Shown piece after piece: positions 20,203 to 26,731 of a DNA stretch of 64,000 bases; position 1 is the first letter of the stretch; each line of letters opens with the position of its first letter. Below the pieces are notes generated by a model, which ran no database searches, had not been told where the DNA came from, and was given only the letters and a program-made list of their open reading frames with translations. The stretch comes from Aquipseudomonas alcaligenes. Its GTDB lineage: Bacteria > Pseudomonadota > Gammaproteobacteria > Pseudomonadales > Pseudomonadaceae. The stretch spans positions 124,001 to 188,000 of the forward strand of contig NZ_FTNW01000003.1 in the NCBI RefSeq assembly GCF_900156545.1. Reading direction: 5' to 3'. The position numbers and the translations under genes are program-made.

Positions 20203-21451
20203 ACTGTTCTGATCCTGCGCCCCGCAGCCACGCCAGTGCACCCAGCCCGGCCGCGCGGCCACTGGCGAAACAGGCGGTGAGCAGGTAGCCGCCGGTCGGT
20301 GCTTCCCAGTCGAGCATCTCACCGGCGCAGAAGGTGCCGGGCAAGGCGCGCAGCATCAGGTTCTGGTCCAGTGCCTCGAAGGTCACGCCGCCGGCGCTGG
20401 AGATAGCTTCGTCCAGCGGGCGGGTGCGCAGCAGCTCGATCGGCAGCGCCTTGATCGCGCACGCCAGGCGGCTCATATCGGCGAAATCCGCAGGCGTGGT
20501 CAGCTCGCGCAGCAATGCCGTCTTGGCGCCGTCCAGGCCGAGCTGGCGGTGCAGGTGCTTGGCCATGGAGGCCGAGCCGCGCGGCTTGCTCAGCAGCGCA
20601 GTGACCTTCTCCAGCGAGCGCTCCGGCTGCAGATCCAGATACACCTGTGCGCTGCCGTGCTGCTCGAGGCACTGGCGGATGGCGGCGGACAGCGCATAGA
20701 CCAGGCTGCCCTCGATGCCGTGTTCGGTGAGGACGAATTCACCGCGCCGTGGTGCTTCGCCGTCCAGCGCCAGGGTCACGTTCTTCAGCGGCGCACCGGC
20801 GAACTTGCCGCGCAGGTGCTCGCTCCAGCCGGCCACCTCGAAGCCGCTGTTGGCCGGGCGCAGCGGCGACACCTCGACGCCGCGCGCCTTCAGCAACGGC
20901 ACCCAGGCGCCGTCCGAACCGAGGCGCGCCCAGCTGCCGCCGCCCAGGGCCAGCACGCAGGCATCGGCTGTAACCAGGCACTCACCCTCGGGCGTGGCGA
21001 TGCGCAGCGCGCCGGCCTCGTCCCAGCCCAGCCAGCGGCTGCGCGTGTGGATGGCCACACCGGCCTCGCGCAGGCGCTTGAGCCAGGCGCGCAGCAGCGG
21101 CGCAGCCTTCATGTCGGTGGGGAACACGCGGCCGGAGGTGCCGACGAAGGTGTCGATGCCGAGATCATGAATCCAGGCGCGCAGGGCTTCGGCGTCGAAG
21201 TCCGCCAGCAGAGTGGCGATCTCCGGCTCGCGTTCGCGGTAGCGGGACAGGAACGGTGCCTTGGCCTCGGAGTGGGTGATGTTCATGCCGCCGACCCCGG
21301 CCAGGAGGAACTTGCGCCCGACCGAAGGCATGGCGTCGAACAGCTCGACCCGCACGCCGGCGTTGGCCAGCACTTCGGCGGCCATCAGCCCGGCAGGGCC
21401 GCCGCCGATGATGGCGACCAGAGGAGACGTAGAGGCGGGACGAGCGGACAT
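20198..21451 (-). CDS. YhiN/HI0933-like FAD-dependent oxidoreductase (TIGR03862 type)
   Basis: This flavoprotein of about 417 residues has the N-terminal dinucleotide fold VAIIGGGPAGLMAAEVLA and the second motif GRKFLLAGVGGMNITHSE that is typical of HI0933-like proteins. The C-terminal FCAGEMLDWEAPTGGYLL is the usual end of the family and closes the FAD site. Substrate and reaction are not known. The start is uncertain: ATG at 21451 places the Rossmann motif near the N-terminus, while ATG at 21481, one base after the deacetylase stop, would add ten basic residues and could be translationally coupled. It lies downstream of the HDAC-like gene on the same strand. Confidence 0.9.
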   Translation of the reverse strand: MSARPASTSPLVAIIGGGPAGLMAAEVLANAGVRVELFDAMPSVGRKFLLAGVGGMNITHSEAKAPFLSRYREREPEIATLLADFDAEALRAWIHDLGIDTFVGTSGRVFPTDMKAAPLLRAWLKRLREAGVAIHTRSRWLGWDEAGALRIATPEGECLVTADACVLALGGGSWARLGSDGAWVPLLKARGVEVSPLRPANSGFEVAGWSEHLRGKFAGAPLKNVTLALDGEAPRRGEFVLTEHGIEGSLVYALSAAIRQCLEQHGSAQVYLDLQPERSLEKVTALLSKPRGSASMAKHLHRQLGLDGAKTALLRELTTPADFADMSRLACAIKALPIELLRTRPLDEAISSAGGVTFEALDQNLMLRALPGTFCAGEMLDWEAPTGGYLLTACFASGRAAGLGALAWLRGAGSEQS

Positions 21452-21482
21452 GGCGGTTCGGTGGCGAGGGCGGGTGCGCATT

Positions 21483-22394
21483 CTAGCGCAGCTGCGCCAG
21501 GACCCGCGCCGCGCTGTGATGGAGGATGCCGTGGCGGCGGGCGAGGACGGCGCGGTCCTTGTCGTAGCCGCCGCCGATCAGGCCGACCACCGGGATGTCG
21601 CGCTCCAGGCAATGACGGAACACCGCCTCGTCGCGGGCGGCGATGCCGGCGTCGCTCAGTTGCAGATAGCCGAGGGCGTCGTCCTTGTGCACGTCGACGC
21701 CGCCGTCATAGAGGACGATGTCCGGCTGGTACAGGGCCAGCAGGTAGCCCAGGCTGTCGTGCACCACCTTTAGGTAGTCGGCGTCGCCCATGCCGATCGG
21801 CAGGCCGATGTCCCAGTCGCTTCTGGCCTTGCGCGCCGGGAAGTTCTTCTCGCAGTGCAGCGATACGGTGATGGCGTCCGGTACGTTTTCCAGCAGGCGC
21901 GCGGTGCCGTCGCCCTGGTGCACGTCGCAGTCGTAGATCAGCACCCGCCCCGCGCGTCCGCTTTCCAGCAGGTAGCGGGCGACCACGGCCAGGTCGTTGA
22001 AGATGCAGAAGCCGGAGGCCTCGTCGAAGTGCGCGTGGTGGGTGCCGCCGGCCAGATGGCAGGCGATGCCGTGGTCGAGAGCCAGCTCGGCGGCCAACAG
22101 CGAACCGCCGACCGCGCGCACGGTACGCCGGGCCAGCGGCTCGCTCCAGGGCAGGCCGAGGCGGCGCTGCTCCTGGTAGGTCAGCTCGCCGCTGGCGAAG
22201 CGCTCGATATAGGCCGGGCAGTGGGCCAGGGCGAGCACCTCCGCAGGGCAGATCTCGGGACGATGCAGCTCGCCGTCGCGCACCAGGCCGCTGTCCACCA
22301 GGTGGTCGCGCAGCAGGCGGAACTTCTCCATGGGGAAGCGATGGTTGGCCGGGAAGGGCGGGCTGTAGTCGTCGTGGTAGACCAGCGGCAGCAT
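21483..22394 (-). CDS. Histone deacetylase superfamily amidohydrolase
   Basis: This 303-residue zinc enzyme belongs to the HDAC/AcuC/acetylpolyamine amidohydrolase superfamily and probably removes acetyl groups from a lysine or small amine. Zinc and catalytic residues are visible in order: HLAGGTHHAHFDEASGFC (the His pair), LIYDCDVHQGDGTA (Asp and His ligands) and VLYDGGVDVHKDD (later Asp). The start MLPLVYHDDYSPPFP matches the family; a more upstream ATG at 22451 overlaps the divergent GNAT gene. A GNAT acetyltransferase gene is divergent with only 47 bp between, so the two could act on related substrates, but nothing shows that directly. Confidence 0.92.
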   Translation of the reverse strand: MLPLVYHDDYSPPFPANHRFPMEKFRLLRDHLVDSGLVRDGELHRPEICPAEVLALAHCPAYIERFASGELTYQEQRRLGLPWSEPLARRTVRAVGGSLLAAELALDHGIACHLAGGTHHAHFDEASGFCIFNDLAVVARYLLESGRAGRVLIYDCDVHQGDGTARLLENVPDAITVSLHCEKNFPARKARSDWDIGLPIGMGDADYLKVVHDSLGYLLALYQPDIVLYDGGVDVHKDDALGYLQLSDAGIAARDEAVFRHCLERDIPVVGLIGGGYDKDRAVLARRHGILHHSAARVLAQLR

Positions 22395-22441
22395 AATGAA
22401 CAACTCTCGCAGCCATTTGAAAAACGAGGCGAGCCCAGTAT

Positions 22442-22996
22442 ATGAGCACAACCCTGAGCAGCGAACGCCTGATCCTGCGGCCCTGGCGCGAGGACGATCT
22501 CGATGCCCTGGCGCAGCTGTGCGCCGACCCCGAGGTGATGGCGCATTTCCCCGTACCTCTGGACCGCGCCGGCAGTGCCGAGCTGCTCGGCAAGCTGATG
22601 GCGCACCAGGCCGAGCATGGCTTCACCTTCTGGGCGCTGGAGTGTCGGGACACCGCCGGTGTGATCGGCTTGGCCGGCCTGGCGCGGGTCGGTTTCGTGG
22701 CGCCCTTCGTGCCGGCGGTGGAAATCGGCTGGCGCCTGGCCCGGCCCTACTGGGGCCTGGGCTATGCGCTGGAGGCGGCGCGGCGTGCGCTGCAGTTCGC
22801 CTTCGAGGATCTGCAGCTGGATGAAGTGGTGTCCTTCACCGTACCGGCCAACCAGCGTTCCTGGGGCCTGATGCAGCGCCTGGGCATGCGCCGCGACGCG
22901 GCAGGCGACTTCGAGCATCCCAACCTGCCGGTCGGCCATCCGTTGCGTCCGCACTGGCTCTATCGCATCAGCCGGGAGGCCTGGCATGGACGCTGA
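22442..22996 (+). CDS. RimJ/RimL-type GNAT acetyltransferase
   Basis: This 184-residue protein begins STTLSSERLILRPWREDD, the standard start of the RimJ/RimL group of GNAT enzymes, which acetylate N-terminal or other amines with acetyl-CoA. EIGWRLARPYWGLGYALEA carries the acetyl-CoA loop, here GLGYA rather than the full Q/RxxGxG/A consensus. VVSFTVPANQRSWGLMQRLGM is the usual late motif. It ends 11 bp inside the nitroreductase gene and starts the overlapping four-gene operon. Its substrate cannot be told from sequence. Confidence 0.9.
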   Translation: MSTTLSSERLILRPWREDDLDALAQLCADPEVMAHFPVPLDRAGSAELLGKLMAHQAEHGFTFWALECRDTAGVIGLAGLARVGFVAPFVPAVEIGWRLARPYWGLGYALEAARRALQFAFEDLQLDEVVSFTVPANQRSWGLMQRLGMRRDAAGDFEHPNLPVGHPLRPHWLYRISREAWHGR

Positions 22997-24599
22997 ACGA
23001 CAGGTACGTGCCTATCACGCGCTGAGCAAGCATGCGCCGAACGCCTATGCACCCGGCCCCGGCCATCTCGACTGGGCGACCCAGCCTGCGCCGTTCCGAC
23101 GCTATACCGGGGCTCGCCTGATCGAACTGTGGCAGCGCCCGCTGGAGGAGACGCCGGGCTATGACGCGCCCTTCGCCGGGCCCATCGGCACGCCGCAGCC
23201 GCTCAACCGCGCCAGCCTTTCGCAGCTGCTGTACGACAGCCTGGCCCTGTCGGCCTGGAAGGAAGCCGACGGCAATCGCTGGGCGCTGCGGGTCAATCCA
23301 TCGTCCGGCAACCTGCACCCGACCGAGGCGTATCTGCTGTTGCCGCCGGGCAGCCTCGAGGAGACAGGGCTGCTGGCGCACTACGCAGCGGATGCACACG
23401 GCCTGGAGGTGCGCGCCGAGCTGCCGACGGCGCTGGGCGAGCAGCTGGCGGCGGCGCTGCCGGCCGGCGGCTTCCTGCTCGGCCTGGCCAGCATTCCCTG
23501 GCGCGAGGCCTGGAAGTATGGCGAGCGCGCCTATCGCTACTGCCAGCACGACCTCGGCCATGCCCTGGCCTGTGTGGGCATCGCCGCGGCGATTCAGGGC
23601 TGGCAGGTGCGCCTGCTGCGCGGCGTCGCCGAGGCGCGGCTGGATAGCCTGCTGGGGCTGGAGCGCGAGGGCTTCCACGAGGCCGAACATGGCGACTGCC
23701 TGCTGTGGGTTGGCCCTGCACAGACGGACGAGTTTGTTCTACCCGAGGGACTGCTGCGCGGGCTGGCGGCGCTGGCGCTGGATGGCACGCCCAATCGCCT
23801 GTCGCGACAGTACCGCGAGTGGCCTGAGCTGGCGCGGGTGCATGCATTATGCCGGGCACCGTCCTTGCCAGCGCCGGGCTGGCAGGCGCCGAGTGGGCAT
23901 AGCGGCAGCGACAATCCCGGCCTGCCGTTGCGGCCGATCCTGCATCGGCGGCGCAGCGCTCAGGCCTTCGATGGCCGCTCTGGCATCCAGGCCGAGCTGC
24001 TGTTCGCCTGGCTGCGACGTTTGCTGCCCGCCAACTCGCCGGTGCCATTCGCGTTGAGCGGCGAGCCGGCGCAGGTCGATCTGCTGCTCTTCGTCCATCG
24101 CGTGCAGGGCCTGGCCCCCGGGCTTTACTGGCTGGCCCGTTGCGACGGTCAGCCGCAGCCGCAAGGGTTGCGTGGCGACTTCAGCTGGCAACGCGTCCAT
24201 GAGTCACTGCCGCTGTACCGCCTGCTCGAAGGCGACGCGCGTGGCCTGGCCGGCTTCCTCTCCTGCGGGCAGGACATCGCCAGCGACGGCTGCATGGCCC
24301 TGGCCATGCTGGCGCGGTTTGACGCCGCACTGGCTGCGGGGCCGTGGAGCTACCCGCGGCTGTACTGGGAGTGCGGGCAGATCGGTCAGCTGCTCTATCT
24401 GGAGGCCGAGGCGGCGGGGTTGTCTGGCACCGGCATCGGCTGTTTCTTCGACGATCAGGTACACGAATTGCTGGAACTGGCCGACAGCCGCTGGCAAAGC
24501 CTTTACCATTTCACTATCGGCCGCGCGGTGTGGGACGCACGCCTCAGCAGCGCGCCGGCCTATGACGAATTGCGTGTGCCGCCGAGGAGCGATGTATGA
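22986..24599 (+). CDS. Double-domain nitroreductase (SagB/ThcOx-like)
   Basis: This 537-residue protein contains two nitroreductase-like halves. The first (about 40-260) has SLALSAWKEADGNRWALRVNPSSGNLHPTEAY style sequence, in which RVNPSSGNLHPTEAY is the flavin-binding motif of SagB-type oxidases. The second (about 300-530) has RRRSAQAFDG, WECGQIGQLLYLEAEAAGL and GTGIGCFFDD. SagB/ThcOx enzymes are FMN-dependent and oxidize azoline rings in peptide natural products, but no YcaO cyclase or precursor peptide is seen here, so a different oxidation or reduction is likely. It overlaps the GNAT gene by 11 bp and tesB by 4 bp. Confidence 0.87.
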   Translation: MDAERQVRAYHALSKHAPNAYAPGPGHLDWATQPAPFRRYTGARLIELWQRPLEETPGYDAPFAGPIGTPQPLNRASLSQLLYDSLALSAWKEADGNRWALRVNPSSGNLHPTEAYLLLPPGSLEETGLLAHYAADAHGLEVRAELPTALGEQLAAALPAGGFLLGLASIPWREAWKYGERAYRYCQHDLGHALACVGIAAAIQGWQVRLLRGVAEARLDSLLGLEREGFHEAEHGDCLLWVGPAQTDEFVLPEGLLRGLAALALDGTPNRLSRQYREWPELARVHALCRAPSLPAPGWQAPSGHSGSDNPGLPLRPILHRRRSAQAFDGRSGIQAELLFAWLRRLLPANSPVPFALSGEPAQVDLLLFVHRVQGLAPGLYWLARCDGQPQPQGLRGDFSWQRVHESLPLYRLLEGDARGLAGFLSCGQDIASDGCMALAMLARFDAALAAGPWSYPRLYWECGQIGQLLYLEAEAAGLSGTGIGCFFDDQVHELLELADSRWQSLYHFTIGRAVWDARLSSAPAYDELRVPPRSDV

Positions 24600-25465
24600 G
24601 CCAAGTGCTGGATGATCTGGTGTCCCTGCTGAGCATGGAGCAGATCGAGGAGAACCTGTTCCGTGGGCGCAGCCAGGACCTGGGCTTCCGCCAGCTGTTC
24701 GGCGGCCAGGTGCTCGGCCAGTGCGTCTCCGCCGCCAACCAGACGGTCGAGCCGGCGCGCCATGTGCACTCGCTGCACGGCTACTTCCTGCGCCCTGGCG
24801 ATGCCGGCCTGCCGGTGGTGTACAGCGTCGACCGGGTGCGCGACGGCGGCAGCTTCAGCACCCGGCGCGTCACGGCGATCCAGAAGGGCCAGCCGATCTT
24901 CACCTGCGCCGCCTCCTTCCAGGCCGACGAGGAGGGCTTCCACCACCAGCTGGCGATGCCCGAGGTGCCCGGCCCCGAAGGCCTGCCCTCGGAAACCGAG
25001 CTGGCGCGCCAGGTGGCGCACCTGATTCCCGAGCGCATGCGCGAGCGCATGACCAGCGACAAGCCGATCGAGATCCGTCCGGTCACGCGCATCAACCCCT
25101 TTGCTCCGCAGCCTTGCGAGCCGGTCAAGTACGTGTGGTTCCGCGCTGCCGGCGAGCTGCCCGCCGAGCCGCAGCTGCACAAGCTGCTGCTGGCTTACGC
25201 CAGCGACTTCAACCTGCTCACCACCTCAATGCAACCGCATGGTGTGTCGGTGTTCCAGAAGTTCATGCAGGTGGCCAGCCTCGACCACTCACTGTGGTTC
25301 CACGGCGACCTGCGCATGGACGACTGGCTGCTGTACGCCATGGACAGCCCCTGGTCGGGCAATGCCCGCGGCTTCTCCCGCGCCAGCATCTTCGACCGCA
25401 GCGGCCGCCTGGTGGCCTCGTCGGCGCAGGAGGGGCTCACTCGTCTGCGCGAGGACTGGAAATGA
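24596..25465 (+). CDS. tesB: Acyl-CoA thioesterase II
   Basis: This 289-residue double hotdog enzyme hydrolyses medium- and long-chain acyl-CoAs. The N-terminal LFRGRSQDLGFRQLFGGQVLGQ and HSLHGYFLRPGD are TesB signatures. In the C-terminal half, ASDFNLLTTSMQPHG carries the catalytic Asp region, DHSLWFHGDLRMDDWLLY and ASSAQEGLTR supply the Ser/Thr and Gln of the active site. Length matches E. coli TesB (286). Its ATG overlaps the nitroreductase stop as ATGA, and its own stop overlaps the HAD gene start. Coupling to the nitroreductase and HAD genes suggests a shared, unknown pathway. Confidence 0.96.
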   Translation: MSQVLDDLVSLLSMEQIEENLFRGRSQDLGFRQLFGGQVLGQCVSAANQTVEPARHVHSLHGYFLRPGDAGLPVVYSVDRVRDGGSFSTRRVTAIQKGQPIFTCAASFQADEEGFHHQLAMPEVPGPEGLPSETELARQVAHLIPERMRERMTSDKPIEIRPVTRINPFAPQPCEPVKYVWFRAAGELPAEPQLHKLLLAYASDFNLLTTSMQPHGVSVFQKFMQVASLDHSLWFHGDLRMDDWLLYAMDSPWSGNARGFSRASIFDRSGRLVASSAQEGLTRLREDWK

Positions 25466-26070
25466 CGACGAGGGTTTCCCCGGCCCTGCAGAGCTGCCGC
25501 CACTGGGTGTTCGACATGGACGGCACCCTGACGGTGGCCGTGCATGACTTTCCGGCGATCAAGCGCGCGCTGGGCATTCCCCAGGAAGATGACATCCTCC
25601 ATCACCTCGCCGCGTTACCGGCGGACGAGGCTGCGGCCAAGCATGCCTGGCTGCTGGAGCACGAACGCGAGCTGGCGCTTGGCTCGGTGGCTGCTCCCGG
25701 TGCCGTCGAGCTGGTGCGCCATCTGCATGGGCGCGGCTGCCGCCTCGGCATCCTCACCCGCAACGCCCACGAACTGGCCTTGCTGACCCTGGAGGCCATC
25801 GGTCTGGGTCACTGTTTCGAGACGCGCGATGTGATCGGCCGCGACGAGGCGCCGCCCAAACCTCACCCGGGCGGCCTTCTGCACCTGGCGGCGCGCTGGC
25901 AGGTGCAGCCCAGTGCGCTGGTGATGGTCGGCGACTACCGCTTCGACCTCGACTGCGCTCGCGCCGCTGGCGCCCAGGGCGTACTGGTCAACCTGCCGGA
26001 GAATCCCTGGCCGGAGCTGGCCGATCTGCATGCGGTGGATTGTGGAAAGTTGCTAGGGCTGTTGGGGTAA
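25462..26070 (+). CDS. HAD family phosphatase
   Basis: This 202-residue hydrolase carries the HAD motif I VFDMDGTLT with the nucleophile Asp, motif II ILTRNAHE, and motifs III/IV in APPKPHPGGLLHLAARW and VMVGDYRFDLDCARAAG. A small helical cap lies between motifs I and II, making it a subclass IA enzyme, such as a phosphoglycolate phosphatase-like or sugar-phosphate phosphatase. The true start is the ATG at 25462, which overlaps the tesB stop as AATGA. It is the last gene in the operon and is followed by a paired-hairpin repeat (26086-26198). Confidence 0.93.
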   Translation: MTTRVSPALQSCRHWVFDMDGTLTVAVHDFPAIKRALGIPQEDDILHHLAALPADEAAAKHAWLLEHERELALGSVAAPGAVELVRHLHGRGCRLGILTRNAHELALLTLEAIGLGHCFETRDVIGRDEAPPKPHPGGLLHLAARWQVQPSALVMVGDYRFDLDCARAAGAQGVLVNLPENPWPELADLHAVDCGKLLGLLG

Positions 26071-26085
26071 CGGGGCTGCCCGACT

Positions 26086-26198
26086 CCCTCACCCCCGACC
26101 CCTCTCCCGGAAGGAGAGGGGAGGCGTGTCAGGGCGCTTTGGGGTAGATCACCCTCTCCCTCTGGGAGAGGGGCGGGGCGGCCCGCGTAGGGTGAGGG
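26086..26198. repeat. Paired palindromic repeat, family A, copy 2 (upstream of DUF559)
   Basis: The left arm has a CCCTCACCCCC head and a hairpin CCCTCTCCC-GGA-A-GGAGAGGG (starting at 26100). The right arm has a hairpin CCCTCTCCC-TCT-GGGAGAGGG, then a GGGGCGGCCCGCGTAGGGTGAGGG tail ending at 26198. Head and tail are inverted copies, so the whole 113 bp forms a REPIN-like pair. The spacer ends in GATCACC, as in copy 3. It lies between the HAD gene and the DUF559 gene, ending 40 bp before the latter. Confidence 0.85.
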
Positions 26199-26220
26199 CC
26201 TGCTAGGCTACGCGGGCTCT

Positions 26221-26236
26221 CAGGAAAGGATTCCTG
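26221..26236 (+). promoter_or_regulatory. Inverted repeat over the DUF559 ribosome-binding site
   Basis: CAGGAA-AGGA-TTCCTG is a perfect 6-bp inverted repeat with a 4-base loop and ends 2 bp before the ATG at 26239. The purines AGGAAAGGA form the ribosome-binding site, so the hairpin would hide it. It may keep expression low or make it depend on translation or on an RNA-binding protein. The effect is inferred from sequence alone. Confidence 0.5.
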
Positions 26237-26238
26237 CC

Positions 26239-26652
26239 ATGCCCCGCCGCAAATCCCCGCTAGAACCCGATCAACTCAAACTTGCTCGCCAGCTCAGGCG
26301 CGAAGCCACCGATGCTGAGTCGCTGCTCTGGCGCCACCTGCGTAGCCGCCAGTTGGCCGGCTGCAAGTTTCGCCGCCAGCACCCCCTGTCACCCTATGTG
26401 CTGGATTTCTACTGCGAGGAGCTGCGTCTTGGCATAGAGCTGGATGGAGGGCAGCACTATCTGGATGAAGGTCAGCAGTACGACCGGCGACGGTCCGAAT
26501 ATCTGCTTTGCCAGGGGATTCGCGTGCTGCGTTTCAGCAATCGGGAAGTGCTGTTGGAGTTGTCGATCGTGCTGGAGCGAATCTACGTGGAACTCACGGC
26601 ACCCTCACCCCTAGCCCCTCTCCCGGAGGGAGAGGGGAAGTCGGGCAGGTAG
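26239..26652 (+). CDS. DUF559 endonuclease-like protein, repeat-flanked
   Basis: This 137-residue protein has the DUF559 fold, related to the very short patch repair (Vsr) endonucleases. Visible motifs are KLARQLRREATDAESLLWRHL, LAGCKFRRQHPL, YVLDFYCEELRLGIELDGGQHY and ILCQGIRVLRFSN-like sequence (LCQGIRVLRFSN); the Asp/Glu/Gln residues in VLDFYC and IELDGGQH are those expected to bind metal. Its last 17 residues (APSPLAPLPEGEGKSGR) are read from repeat copy 3, which contains the stop. Copy 2 lies 40 bp upstream. Such placement looks like a small mobile or domesticated element. The protein's true role is unknown, and a nuclease activity is inferred from the fold. Confidence 0.88.
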   Translation: MPRRKSPLEPDQLKLARQLRREATDAESLLWRHLRSRQLAGCKFRRQHPLSPYVLDFYCEELRLGIELDGGQHYLDEGQQYDRRRSEYLLCQGIRVLRFSNREVLLELSIVLERIYVELTAPSPLAPLPEGEGKSGR

Positions 26653-26711
26653 CTTCGGACTGGATCACCCCTCTCCCATTGGGAGAGGGGGCGGCCCGCG
26701 TAGGGTGAGGG
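26602..26711. repeat. Paired palindromic repeat, family A, copy 3 (overlaps DUF559 3' end)
   Basis: The left arm has a CCCTCACCCC head and CCCTCTCCC-GGA-GGGAGAGGG hairpin; the right arm has CCCTCTCCC-ATT-GGGAGAGGG and then a GCGGCCCGCGTAGGGTGAGG tail. The tail from GCGGCC onward matches that of copy 2 over more than 20 bases. The left arm supplies the last codons of the DUF559 gene and its stop at 26652. Copy 2 and copy 3 thus bracket the gene in the same orientation, as a pair of REPIN-like elements. Confidence 0.85.
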
Positions 26712-26731
26712 AGCTCAGAGTCCCTCGATCT

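Noticed and set aside
21483..22996. HDAC-like gene and GNAT gene as a protein acetylation/deacetylation pair like acuABC
   Set aside because: The GNAT is of the RimJ/RimL type and is transcribed with nitroreductase genes; no AcuA features or acetyl-CoA synthetase gene are near.
22986..24599. SagB-type enzyme as evidence for a thiazole/oxazole-peptide cluster
   Set aside because: There is no YcaO cyclase, no precursor peptide and no exporter near; the neighbours are tesB, HAD and GNAT genes.
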